From positions 2,394,501 through 2,458,500 of the forward strand of contig NZ_CP020083.1 in the NCBI RefSeq assembly GCF_003431825.1: a stretch of DNA of 64,000 nt. The letters run 5' to 3'. This DNA comes from Blastomonas fulva. Its GTDB lineage: Bacteria > Pseudomonadota > Alphaproteobacteria > Sphingomonadales > Sphingomonadaceae. Position 1 is the stretch's first letter, and the number at the start of each line of letters is the position of its first letter. Shown in pieces: positions 33,655 to 42,136 of the stretch. The notes under the pieces are model-generated. The model saw nothing but the letters and a program-made list of their open reading frames with translations. It had not been told where the DNA came from and did not search any database. Position numbers and translations under genes: made by a program.

Positions 33655-34713
33655 ATGAACGAGATGACCAGGATCGCGCCGCGCGCGGAGACGACGATCA
33701 AGGACTGGGAGACCGATCAGGAGGTGCGCTGGTGCCCCGGCTGCGGGGACTATGCGATCCTGAAAGCCATGCAGCGAACGATGCCCGAGCTTGGCGCGGA
33801 TCCGGCGAACACCGTATTCGTGTCGGGCATCGGCTGCTCGTCGCGCTTTCCCTATTACATGGAAACCTATGGCTTCCACACCATCCACGGCCGCGCGCCG
33901 GCGATCGCGACCGGGCTGAAGCTCGCCAATCCCGAACTCGACGTGTGGATCATCACCGGCGATGGCGATGCGCTGTCGATCGGCGGGAACCACACGATGC
34001 ACCTTTTGCGCCGCAACCTGGATTGCCAGATCCTGCTGTTCAACAACGAGATCTACGGCCTCACCAAGGGCCAGTATTCGCCGACCAGCCGCGAGGGCAC
34101 GCGCAGCCCGTCCACCCCTTACGGATCGGTCGATCATCCGGCCAACCCGTGCGCGTTCGCATTGGGATCGGGCGCGCGGTTCGTTGCGCGCAGTATCGAT
34201 GTGCACAAGAACCTGCCCGATCAGCTGAAAGCCGCATATGCGCACAAGGGCGCGGCGTTCGTGGAGATCTTCCAGAACTGCATCGTCTACAACAAGGACG
34301 TGTTCGGCGACTTCACCGAGAAAAAGAACGCGGCCTTGAGCCAGTTGTGGCTCACTCACGGCCAGCCCATGCTGTTCGGCGCTGACAAGGACGGGGGCGG
34401 CGCAAAGGGTATCGCGGTCGATCATGCCACGCTGACGCTCAGGGTCGTCGATGTGGCGGATGGCGACTGGCAGGCGGCGGGCGTGATCGTGCACGACATC
34501 ACCAACCGCGCGGTGGCGCACATGCTGGTCGAGATGCCGTTCGGTCCTTTCCCGATGGCGCTGGGCGTGATCTATGACGACCCGCGCCCGACACTCGAAG
34601 TCGCGGTGCATGCCCAGATTCAGGCCGCGACCCGGGGCAAGGTGCCCGATCTGCAGAAGCTGGTGAGCAAGGGCCAGACCTGGGTGGTGGAGCCCGATGG
34701 CTTCGCGCATTGA
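33655..34713 (+). CDS. korB: 2-oxoacid:ferredoxin oxidoreductase beta subunit
   Basis: 352 residues. The start region EVRWCPGCGDYAILKAM has the CPGCG motif that, with a later Cys, binds a [4Fe-4S] cluster. GHGRAPAIATGLK-type text appears as HGRAPAIATGLKLANPELDVWIITGDGDALSIGGNH, the GDG...N TPP motif, and LLFNNEIYGLTKGQYSPTS follows. It pairs with KorA to form the TPP/Fe-S enzyme. ATG 33655 is chosen over the TTG six bases earlier. A degraded SDR gene follows 14 bases after its stop. Confidence 0.94.
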   Translation: MNEMTRIAPRAETTIKDWETDQEVRWCPGCGDYAILKAMQRTMPELGADPANTVFVSGIGCSSRFPYYMETYGFHTIHGRAPAIATGLKLANPELDVWIITGDGDALSIGGNHTMHLLRRNLDCQILLFNNEIYGLTKGQYSPTSREGTRSPSTPYGSVDHPANPCAFALGSGARFVARSIDVHKNLPDQLKAAYAHKGAAFVEIFQNCIVYNKDVFGDFTEKKNAALSQLWLTHGQPMLFGADKDGGGAKGIAVDHATLTLRVVDVADGDWQAAGVIVHDITNRAVAHMLVEMPFGPFPMALGVIYDDPRPTLEVAVHAQIQAATRGKVPDLQKLVSKGQTWVVEPDGFAH

Positions 34714-34727
34714 GGCATGGTTCCGCG

Positions 34728-34991
34728 ATGGCAGCGCAGCGGCTGGTCGGGAAGGTGGCGTTCATCTCCGGCGGCCTGCGCGGGATCGGCCGCGCCTGTG
34801 TCGAGCGGTTTCTGGCCTAAGGGGCCAAGGTCGTGCTGTCCGATCTCGACAATGCCGAGGATGCCACCCCGATCGGCAGGCTCGCCCCGCCCGAGGAGCT
34901 TGCCGGCGCGCTCTTCTTCCTCGCCCGCGAGGATCCCAGCTACATCACCGGGTCTGAACTGGTGGTCGATGGCGGATGGACAGCGCAATAG
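34728..34991 (+). pseudogene. Short-chain dehydrogenase/reductase remnant
   Basis: In one frame from ATG 34728 the text reads MAAQRLVGKVAFISGGLRGIG, the NAD-binding glycine motif of SDR proteins, then a TAA stop at 34818-34820 (codon 31), then GAKVVLSDLDNAED. It jumps to APPEELAGALFFLAREDPSYITGSELVVDGGW, the SDR C-terminus, and stops at 34989. A normal SDR is about 250 residues; about 160, including the catalytic Tyr-x-x-x-Lys region, are deleted. An internal deletion plus a nonsense change leave it non-functional. It probably once followed korAB in the operon. Confidence 0.9.
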
Positions 34992-35098
34992 GGTTCGCGC
35001 GCCATCGCCCGTAAGCCTTCGTTCAGCCTTGCAGCCATAGCAGGATGGTCAAGCCGCCGTCAGGCAGCGCCCGTCCCGCCAGCCAAAAGGTGCCCCGA

Positions 35099-36259
35099 AT
35101 GACCGATCCGCTTTCCCGCCGCACCCTGCTGGCCGGCCTTGGCGTCGGCGCTGCGGTGGTGGCAGGGCAGGGCGCGGCGCAGGCCTTGCAGCGCGGGGCC
35201 GCGGCGCCGATGTCGCCCATGCTGCCTGCAAGAATGCGGGGGCTCAATCTGGAGCTTGCCCCGGGGAGCCTGTCGCCTGCTATTGCGCGCGAGCTTGCCG
35301 GCTGGGGCGTCAACACGGTGCGGATCAACTTCTCGACCGATCTGGCCGCCGGAACGTCGCCAGAAAGGCGCATGATCCGCCCCAGCCGCGCCGATCCGCT
35401 CGCGCCCTATCGTACCAACCTTGCCATGCTCAAGCAGTTCACTGCCGAGTGCGCGCAGCTCGGAGTGGGGGTGATGCTGGCGGCGAACGGCATCTATGGC
35501 CGCGACACGGTGAGGCTGGATGACAGCAGTGGCCGGTCGTTCCGCATCGGGGTGGGCGACAGCCTCATGCAGTTCTGGACGGCAATCGCGCGCGAACTGC
35601 GCGATGATCCTGCGATCTTCGCCTACGACGTGCTCAACGAGCCCAACTACACCTTCCGGCGCGAAGCGGACGGAGCGGTGTGGTACGAGCAGCTGCTGCC
35701 CGAGGCGATCCGCCGCATTCGCGCGATCAATCCGACGATCTGGCTTGCGGTGATGCCCTGGCCGTGGGGATTTGCGCGTCGTTATGGCAGCATGCCGGTG
35801 ATAGACGACCCCGCCATCCTCTACACCTTCCACAATTATTCGCCGCACAATTACACGCACCAAGGCGTCGGCGCGCAACCGCGTCAGGGAAGCTATCCGG
35901 GCCGCCTGCGCGAGTTCGACAGCGAACCCTATAGCCAATGGGGCAGGGCATCGCTCGCCGCGAGCATGCAGCCCGCCTTCGATTTCGCCCGTCGCCACAA
36001 TGTGCGGATGATGGCGAGCGAGTTCGGCGTTACCCGTTGGGCGCCGGGTCGCGACCGCTGGATCGCCGACATGGTTTCGATCCTGGAAGCCAATGGGGTG
36101 GACTGGCTGTTCCACACCTACAACACCTGGAACGGCTGGAATCCGAGCTTTGCGCCGGATGCTCCGGAAGTCGCGATCCATCCCACGCTGTTCGGAGGGG
36201 TCCATTCTCCCGGCCACAGGACACTGTTGCGGCACTGGCAGCTCAACCAGCGTTGGTGA
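35099..36259 (+). CDS. Secreted glycoside hydrolase family 5 protein (cellulase-like)
   Basis: 386 residues from ATG 35099. SRRTLLAGLGVGAAVVAGQGAAQA looks like a twin-arginine signal peptide. The GH5 fold shows MRGLNLELAPGSLSP, VNTVRINFSTDLAAG, the acid/base Glu in FAYDVLNEPNYTF, HNYSPHNYTHQG and the nucleophile Glu in MMASEFGVTRWAPG, then VDWLFHTYNTWNGWNPSF. GH5 covers endoglucanases, mannanases and related enzymes; substrate cannot be called here. It stands alone, after the SDR remnant. Confidence 0.88.
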   Translation: MTDPLSRRTLLAGLGVGAAVVAGQGAAQALQRGAAAPMSPMLPARMRGLNLELAPGSLSPAIARELAGWGVNTVRINFSTDLAAGTSPERRMIRPSRADPLAPYRTNLAMLKQFTAECAQLGVGVMLAANGIYGRDTVRLDDSSGRSFRIGVGDSLMQFWTAIARELRDDPAIFAYDVLNEPNYTFRREADGAVWYEQLLPEAIRRIRAINPTIWLAVMPWPWGFARRYGSMPVIDDPAILYTFHNYSPHNYTHQGVGAQPRQGSYPGRLREFDSEPYSQWGRASLAASMQPAFDFARRHNVRMMASEFGVTRWAPGRDRWIADMVSILEANGVDWLFHTYNTWNGWNPSFAPDAPEVAIHPTLFGGVHSPGHRTLLRHWQLNQRW

Positions 36260-36340
36260 TGGCGAGAGTATAAGGTGGCGGGGCGAGGAGCACCCGCTGG
36301 GCGGCTCCGTTCGCTGGAGATCGGTGTCTCGAACGAAAAC

Positions 36341-36368
36341 GGGCGGCATTCCTTGTCGAATGCCGCCC
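36341..36368 (-). terminator. Terminator downstream of bfr
   Basis: A perfect 11-bp stem GGGCGGCATTC/GAATGCCGCCC with a six-base loop. On the minus strand it is followed by GTTTTCGTTC and lies 56 bases after the bfr stop. It also sits behind the plus-strand GH5 gene and may stop both. Confidence 0.8.
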
Positions 36369-36423
36369 GCTTGCGAATATTGTCAGGCTCTGCAAGGCCA
36401 GCGCAGATCCGCGCAGGCCCGGA

Positions 36424-36903
36424 TCAATCCTCGGCCGGGCTCGACTGCAGCTGGATGTAGTTTTCCATCCCCATGCGTGCGATCAGGTCGAACTGGGCTT
36501 CGAGCGTGTCGACATGCTCTTCCTCGCTATGGAGGATATAGGCGAGCAGGTCGCGGCTGCCGTAATCGCGGACGGTCTCGCAATAGGCGATGCCTTCCTT
36601 GAGCAGCGGGATAGCCTCGTTTTCCAGCGCGAGATCGGCCTTGAGGATTTCCTCAACGGTTTCGCCGATCTTCAACCGGCCGAGCAGCTGGAAGTTGGGC
36701 AGTCCGTCCAGGAACAGGATGCGGTCTGCGAGCTTGTCGGCGTGCTTCATCTCGTCGATCGACTCTTCGTATTCGAACTTGGCGAGCTTCTTGATGCCCC
36801 AGCTCTGCAGCATCTTGGAGTGCAGGAAATACTGGTTGATCGCCGTCAGCTCGTTCTTGAGCGCGTCGTTGAGAAATTCGATGACCTTGGGGTCGCCCTT
36901 CAT
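36424..36903 (-). CDS. bfr: Bacterioferritin
   Basis: 159 residues from ATG 36903 (MKGDPKVIEFLNDALKNELTAINQYFLH). Ferroxidase and haem ligands line up with E. coli Bfr: E18, E51, M52 (haem) and H54, with a second E/H set in EEEHVDTLEAQFDLI. It assembles into a 24-mer shell that stores iron. It lies downstream of bfd on the same strand, with an AT-rich inverted repeat between them. The 21-residue N-terminal extension in the open frame is dropped. Confidence 0.97.
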   Translation of the reverse strand: MKGDPKVIEFLNDALKNELTAINQYFLHSKMLQSWGIKKLAKFEYEESIDEMKHADKLADRILFLDGLPNFQLLGRLKIGETVEEILKADLALENEAIPLLKEGIAYCETVRDYGSRDLLAYILHSEEEHVDTLEAQFDLIARMGMENYIQLQSSPAED

Positions 36904-37021
36904 GATGATGCTCCTGGTTCGGACGGGCAGCATTGGGGGGCAGCCGATCCGTGTTAAATCAGGCAAGCTTCATAGCGTCATTTTGACCGGAAGGGAAGCG
37001 GTGCAATGCGGGAAATATTTG

Positions 37022-37036
37022 ATTCTAATAGAGAAT
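37022..37036. promoter_or_regulatory. Inverted repeat in the bfd-bfr gap, possible operator
   Basis: ATTCT-AATAG-AGAAT, in an AT-rich stretch unlike the GC-rich surroundings, about 120 bases upstream of the bfr ATG. It could be part of a bfr promoter or an iron-regulator site. Weak on its own. Confidence 0.35.
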
Positions 37037-37050
37037 TTATCAGGCTATTG

Positions 37051-37221
37051 CTAGGCGGTCGCAGTTTCCCGGGTGATAATGCTTTGCGCAAACGAAAGGC
37101 ACTGACCGCACTTGGGACGCCGACCGAGACGGGCGTAAATCTCTGACGGGCGGGCCGCGCCATCGCGCAGAGCGTCCTTCAGATCCTGTTCGCGAATCGC
37201 GTTGCAGATGCAAACAACCAT
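37051..37221 (-). CDS. bfd: Bacterioferritin-associated ferredoxin
   Basis: 56 residues from ATG 37221: MVVCICNAIREQDLKDALRD and GRRPKCGQCLSFAQSII. The four cysteines C4, C6, C38 and C41 bind the [2Fe-2S] cluster. Bfd docks on bacterioferritin and delivers electrons to release stored Fe2+. Its neighbour bfr, 147 bases downstream on the same strand, fits. A TTTGCGA palindrome lies 57 bases upstream of the start and may mediate iron control. Confidence 0.95.
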   Translation of the reverse strand: MVVCICNAIREQDLKDALRDGAARPSEIYARLGRRPKCGQCLSFAQSIITRETATA

Positions 37222-37277
37222 GCGTCTCTCCTGTTGCAGCAGAGATAGCGATATTGAGAACGCATCGCAACAGTCTT

Positions 37278-37296
37278 TTTGCGAATTTATCGCAAA
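37278..37296. promoter_or_regulatory. Palindrome upstream of bfd, candidate Fur/iron box
   Basis: TTTGCGA-ATTTA-TCGCAAA is a perfect 19-bp inverted repeat, the size of a Fur box and AT-rich at its centre. It lies in the bfd promoter zone and overlaps the stop codon of the DUF418 gene (37287). bfd is a classic iron-repressed gene, so Fur control is plausible. Confidence 0.5.
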
Positions 37297-38525
37297 CGCA
37301 TCGGTTGTACGCTGCGCCGCGCCAGAGAGCGCCACAGCCATTCTGCCGGGCCGAAGCGGAATCGCTCAAGCCAGGGCTTGGACCACAACAGCATGATTCC
37401 CCATACCGCGAAAACGAATGCCATCGCGGTAATGCGATCGATATGGCCGAACAGGCCAAGACCCCAGCCATAGAACACGAAGGTCATCACCAGGCTGGTG
37501 CCGAGATAGTTGCTAAACGCGGCGCGTCCTGCGGCGGCCACCCGCACGACCAGCGCGTTGTCGCGGTTGCGCACCACGAACCACAGCAGCAGAGCGGCCC
37601 AGCCCACGGTCAGCACCACGCGGAAGGGGAAGGAAAAGGCGAAGAACGCGCCGAATGCGGTCATCGTGTCGAAACCGCTGGCGATCACCCAGGCGGCCAG
37701 CGCAATCATCGGGCCGAGGCCGATGGCAAAGGCGCGGCGGGCCACCTTGGCATAGAAGTCCGGCGCCCAGAGCCCCAGGATGAAGCCGCTTTTGAGCATC
37801 GCCATTCCGAGCACCATCATGCCCATGGTGTCGAGCGTGAACAGCAGCAGCGCGTTGACCAGCGATGATGGAAAGGTCGACAGATTGTCGGCGAAGATCG
37901 CAGGCCAGCCGCTTCTGTACAGCGACAGATCGCTGGTGATCTCGTCAGATCCGGGCTTGCCGAAGCTGGCGAGCATCTGTCGGGTGCTCTCCACCGTCTC
38001 GGCATCGGTGCCCGGGGCGATCCCCTGGATCGACTGCCACCAGCCGCCGCCGACCATCAGGCAGGCGATGATGAAATACAGCGAAAACAAGATGATGGCC
38101 CAGCGGATCAGTTGCTTGACGTCTTTCTTGACGAAGTAGAGCGCGAGTGTCCCGGAGATCGCATAGGGCACCAGGATGTCGCCCCACCACAGGATGGTGT
38201 AGTGCGCTGCCCCGATCACGAACAACCAGGCCATCCGGTTGAGATGCACCGATTTGGGGTTCTGCCCCGAAGCTTCTGCGCGCTGGATGATCAGCAGCAT
38301 GCTCGCGCCGAAGAGCACGCTGAACAGACCGCGCATCTTTCCGTCGAACAGCACGAAATTGGTGGCCCAGACGCCGATATTGAGCGGATCGGTGCCGCCC
38401 CAGGCGGCGGGGTTCACATAGGCCGCGCCGGGCATAGAAAAGCCGATGATATTGAGCAGCAGGATGCCCATCACCCCGAAGCCGCGCATGGCATCCAGCG
38501 AAAGGTGTCGATCGGAACCCTGCAT
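37287..38525 (-). CDS. DUF418-family polytopic membrane protein
   Basis: 412 residues from ATG 38525 (MQGSDRHLSLDAMRGFGVMGILLLNIIGFSMP), the typical DUF418 start with D-A-x-R-G. About ten hydrophobic segments follow, for example RMAWLFVIGAAHYTILWWGDILVPYA, RWAIILFSLYFIIACLMVGGGWW and YLGTSLVMTFVFYGWGLGLFG. DUF418 proteins resemble acyltransferase-3-type membrane proteins; function is unknown. GGGGGG precedes the ATG. An 83-residue in-frame extension has no membrane or family content. Confidence 0.9.
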   Translation of the reverse strand: MQGSDRHLSLDAMRGFGVMGILLLNIIGFSMPGAAYVNPAAWGGTDPLNIGVWATNFVLFDGKMRGLFSVLFGASMLLIIQRAEASGQNPKSVHLNRMAWLFVIGAAHYTILWWGDILVPYAISGTLALYFVKKDVKQLIRWAIILFSLYFIIACLMVGGGWWQSIQGIAPGTDAETVESTRQMLASFGKPGSDEITSDLSLYRSGWPAIFADNLSTFPSSLVNALLLFTLDTMGMMVLGMAMLKSGFILGLWAPDFYAKVARRAFAIGLGPMIALAAWVIASGFDTMTAFGAFFAFSFPFRVVLTVGWAALLLWFVVRNRDNALVVRVAAAGRAAFSNYLGTSLVMTFVFYGWGLGLFGHIDRITAMAFVFAVWGIMLLWSKPWLERFRFGPAEWLWRSLARRSVQPMRLR

Positions 38526-38866
38526 GCAATCCCCCCCTGTGCTGGCGCTGCCATGGCCTAACCGAAAAGCCATCATCGCCGAAAGCGCGCGAGCAGAAAC
38601 AGCATAGCTCCACAAAAAATGCCAGCATTTCCGGTTTGCGGCCGCTGGACCGGCTTGGGTGCGAGAGCGGGCCAGGCAATGGAGACGCGCAGGACCACGG
38701 AATGGCGCTGTATGAGGCATGCAATGGGGAGGGAGGTGATGTGACCTGGCTTTGCTCCCCGCGTAACCACACAAACAATCGGTTGAAATAACAGACCAGT
38801 CGGTTTAGAGGTAAAGTATACCGACCGGTCGGATTGTTTCGATCCGCCTTTCTGAGGAGAGCGCGC
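38526..38866. other. Divergent control region between DUF418 and the thioesterase gene
   Basis: 341 bases with no supportable gene. Its last 80 bases hold two GACCRGTCGG-type operator palindromes in front of the thioesterase gene. The remainder is ordinary GC-rich sequence with no hairpin or repeat that I can support. Confidence 0.55.
38793..38834. promoter_or_regulatory. Two TetR-type operator palindromes before the thioesterase gene
   Basis: AGACCAGTCGGTTTA (38793-38807) and TACCGACCGGTCGGAT (38819-38834, containing the perfect palindrome CCGACCGGTCGG) lie 33-74 bases before the ATG at 38867. The same half-site recurs before the TetR gene and the haloalkane dehalogenase gene. Confidence 0.65.
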
Positions 38867-39316
38867 ATGGATATGTCATTTTCCAATCCTGTGGTAGAAG
38901 AGGCTTTGCGCCGCTCTGCCCAGTCGTCGGGGTTCAACCGATGGAGCGGAATGCGGCTGCTGGCAGCGGGGGCAGGTCAGGTGTGGCTCGAAATCGCCAT
39001 TCGCGAAGACCAGACGCAGCATCACGGCTTCGTTCATGGCGGAATTGTGGGGGCTCTGGCCGATACCGCCTGCAGTTGGGCCGCAGCCACCGTCGCCGGA
39101 GACGTGGTGACATCCACCTACACGGTGCAGTTTCACGCGCCTGCCAACACGGCTTTGCTGCGCGCCCGCGCGACGGTGATCAAGCAAGGCAAACGCAACG
39201 TTTCGGCCGAAGCGCAGTTGTTCGCAGTCGATGAAGACGGGGCCGAACGGCGCGTGGCGACCGCGCTTGCGCTGATCGCGACCGTGGGGGCGGCCGCGAG
39301 AGGCGGAGCGTCGTGA
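38867..39316 (+). CDS. PaaI-family hotdog thioesterase
   Basis: 149 residues from ATG 38867, behind TGAGGAGAG. The hotdog core is TQHHGFVHGGIVGALADTACSWAA, with the HGG(x)3-5 and Asp of PaaI-type acyl-CoA thioesterases, then VVTSTYTVQFHAPANTALLRARA. It hydrolyses an acyl- or aryl-CoA. Two palindromic operators sit in its promoter, matching those of the TetR gene that follows, so it is probably repressed by that regulator and derepressed by an acyl-CoA or related ligand. Confidence 0.9.
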   Translation: MDMSFSNPVVEEALRRSAQSSGFNRWSGMRLLAAGAGQVWLEIAIREDQTQHHGFVHGGIVGALADTACSWAAATVAGDVVTSTYTVQFHAPANTALLRARATVIKQGKRNVSAEAQLFAVDEDGAERRVATALALIATVGAAARGGAS

Positions 39317-39362
39317 GACAAAGCCTTGCGAAGGCTGGTCTTGACCCACGGGCCGATGCCGT

Positions 39363-39378
39363 TAGACTGACCGGTCTA
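39363..39378. promoter_or_regulatory. TetR-type operator before the regulator gene
   Basis: TAGACTGACCGGTCTA, a near-palindrome with perfect core GACCGGTC, ending at a possible ATG (39378) and 50 bases before the preferred start. Suggests autoregulation of the TetR gene. Confidence 0.65.
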
Positions 39379-39428
39379 TGATGCTGTTCGTCTCCACAGA
39401 TGGCGCCTTGCGCGCACAGGCACCCGGT

Positions 39429-40013
39429 ATGTCCAAGCCGCAGGAGGACGTGCATCCCACCCGGTTGCGGCTGTTGCAGGTTGCGACGCGGCTGTTTCAG
39501 CAGCGAGGCTATCATGCGGTCGGTCTGGCGGAGATCCTGGCGCTGTCGGAGACGCCCAAGGGATCTTTGTACCATCATTTTCCCGGCGGAAAGCCCGAAC
39601 TTGCTGAAGCCTGCATCACCCGGATTGCCGCCAGCACGCTGGCCGCGCTTGATGACGCATCGGCATCCGGCGCTGATATCATTGGATTTTTAAGGCAACT
39701 TGGCGCGGAATCATCCGCCTGGCTCGAAAAGACCGACTGGCGCGATGGCTCGCTGCTGGCGGTGATCGGCCAGGAGCAGGGCGGGGACGAAAGCGCCCTC
39801 GCCGATGCCGTGCGGATCGCCTATCAGCGCATCGAAATGCGGCTCGCCAAATGGCTGATGCTCGAAGGCATCGCGGTTGCGCGCGCTCGAGACATCGCCG
39901 CCACCATCATCGCGGCGCATGAAGGTGCGATGCTGCTGGCGCGCTGCCGCCGAGATACCGCACCGGTGACGCTGACCACCCAGATGCTGTGCGCGATGGT
40001 GGAGCGCGGCTGA
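39429..40013 (+). CDS. TetR/AcrR-family transcriptional regulator
   Basis: 194 residues from ATG 39429 (MSKPQEDVHPTRLRLLQVATRLFQQRGYHAVGLAEIL). The helix-turn-helix continues ALSETPKGSLYHHFPGGKPELAEA, the TetR signature of the LmrA/YxaF-like branch. The C-terminal ligand domain (residues 60-194) is helical. An ATG at 39378 would add 17 residues but overlaps the operator; neither start has a strong ribosome binding site, so the start is uncertain. Shared palindromes at its own promoter, at the thioesterase and at the haloalkane dehalogenase gene mark it as the local repressor. Confidence 0.88.
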   Translation: MSKPQEDVHPTRLRLLQVATRLFQQRGYHAVGLAEILALSETPKGSLYHHFPGGKPELAEACITRIAASTLAALDDASASGADIIGFLRQLGAESSAWLEKTDWRDGSLLAVIGQEQGGDESALADAVRIAYQRIEMRLAKWLMLEGIAVARARDIAATIIAAHEGAMLLARCRRDTAPVTLTTQMLCAMVERG

Positions 40014-40026
40014 TCGGGCGATAAAC

Positions 40027-40060
40027 GACCAACCGGTTTGTCGCTGGACTGATCGGTCTG
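40027..40060. promoter_or_regulatory. Two TetR-type operators before the haloalkane dehalogenase gene
   Basis: GACCAACCGGTTTGTC (40027-40042) and GACTGATCGGTCTG (40047-40060) lie 26-59 bases before the ATG at 40086 and share the half-site of the other operators in the cluster. Confidence 0.65.
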
Positions 40061-40085
40061 CCTGCGCCTGAGGAGACGACTGTCG

Positions 40086-40988
40086 ATGATCACCGCATTG
40101 CGCACGCCGGACGCGGCTTTTGCCGACATTCCCGATTTCGACTATCCGGTGCATTATGCCGATGACATGCCGGGCTATGAGGGGTTGCGCGCTGCCTGGG
40201 TGGACGCTGGCCCTGCAGATGCGCCCCGGACATTCCTGTGCCTGCATGGCGAGCCGAGCTGGTCGTTCCTCTATCGCCGAATGATTCCGCCGTTTCTGGA
40301 CAGCGGCGCGCGGGTGGTGGCACCCGATCTTTTCGGCTTCGGGCGATCGGACAAGCCGGTCGAGCAATCGACTTATACCTTTGATTTCCATCGAGAGTAT
40401 CTGCTGCGGCTGGTCGAGAGACTCGATCTCGCAAACATCACTTTGGTGGTGCAGGACTGGGGTGGACTGATCGGTCTAACGCTCCCTGTCGAGATGGGTT
40501 TTGCGGCGCGTTTGTCACGGCTGATCGTGATGAACACCGGGCTTGGTCTGGGCGAAAGCCTAGGGCCAGGGTTCGATGCCTGGAAATCCTATGCGCTCAA
40601 TACCCCCGATCTGCCCGTGGGCAAGATCATCGCGCGCGGGACGCCGCATCTGACCCCGGTAGAAATTGCCGCCTATGATGCGCCTTTTCCGGGTCCCGAA
40701 TACAAGGCAGGCGCACAGGTGTTCCCGGCGCTGGTGCCGGTATCGCCCGACATGCCGGGGGTGGACCTCGGGCGCAAGGCGGCGGCTTTCTGGCGTGAGC
40801 AGTGGCAGGGTGACACCTTCATGGCCGTCGGTGCCGCCGATCCGGTGCTAGGGGTGGAACCGATGGCGCGTCTCGCGCAACTGATCAACGGCTGTGGCGA
40901 TCCGCTGATCATTCCCGGCGGCGGGCACTTCGTGCAGGAATGGGGGGAACAAATCGCCCGCGCGGCGCTTGCAGCCTTTGGGGATTGA
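40086..40988 (+). CDS. Haloalkane dehalogenase, HLD-I-like alpha/beta hydrolase
   Basis: 300 residues. LCLHGEPSWSFLYRRMIPPFL (H54-G-E-P oxyanion region), the Asp nucleophile D124 with halide Trp W125 in VVQDWGGLIG, an Asp in GAADPVLG and the catalytic His in GGGHFVQEWG match haloalkane dehalogenases of subfamily I (DhlA type), length about 300-310. These enzymes displace halide from alkyl halides to give alcohols. Substrate range is unknown; a related ether- or epoxide-hydrolysing function is possible, since this fold is shared. Controlled by the upstream palindromes. GAGGAG before the ATG. Confidence 0.85.
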   Translation: MITALRTPDAAFADIPDFDYPVHYADDMPGYEGLRAAWVDAGPADAPRTFLCLHGEPSWSFLYRRMIPPFLDSGARVVAPDLFGFGRSDKPVEQSTYTFDFHREYLLRLVERLDLANITLVVQDWGGLIGLTLPVEMGFAARLSRLIVMNTGLGLGESLGPGFDAWKSYALNTPDLPVGKIIARGTPHLTPVEIAAYDAPFPGPEYKAGAQVFPALVPVSPDMPGVDLGRKAAAFWREQWQGDTFMAVGAADPVLGVEPMARLAQLINGCGDPLIIPGGGHFVQEWGEQIARAALAAFGD

Positions 40989-41028
40989 TGCACTATGCAC
41001 GGGCAATGCCCCATCGGAAGGACATGAC

Positions 41029-41939
<911 letters not shown>

Positions 41940-41940
<1 letters not shown>

Positions 41941-41951
41941 ACCGATCGGTC
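41940..41951. promoter_or_regulatory. Perfect operator-like palindrome between DLH and cioA
   Basis: GACCGATCGGTC is a 12-bp perfect palindrome identical in style to the TetR operators, beginning at the last base of the DLH stop. It could be a fifth regulator site for the oxidase operon, or simply the end of the regulated unit. Confidence 0.5.
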
Positions 41952-42010
41952 CAAGGCGACGCCGGTTAGGTATTCTGCCCGGTCATGGACGGGTTTGCCG
42001 TGCGATGGGA

Positions 42011-42025
42011 CAATGTGTCACATTG
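42011..42025. promoter_or_regulatory. Palindrome upstream of the cio operon
   Basis: CAATGTG-T-CACATTG, a perfect 15-bp inverted repeat 112 bases before the cioA ATG. It is not a consensus FNR, CRP or NsrR site, but it is a good candidate operator for oxygen, nitric oxide or redox control of the oxidase. Confidence 0.45.
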
Positions 42026-42136
42026 CCGCCACATGCAGGGGGTTTATTGGGGAGCGATCGTCGTGGCGGGCAGGCCTTCCCATTCCGGAAGGCCAATCGC
42101 CGCTGCACGGGATCATAAGGCGGGAGGTCGGAGGTC

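Noticed and set aside
32193..34710. Long frames of over 700 residues on both strands across korAB
   Set aside because: High-GC antisense and alternative-frame shadows, rich in Arg/Gly/His with no motif; korA and korB explain this stretch.
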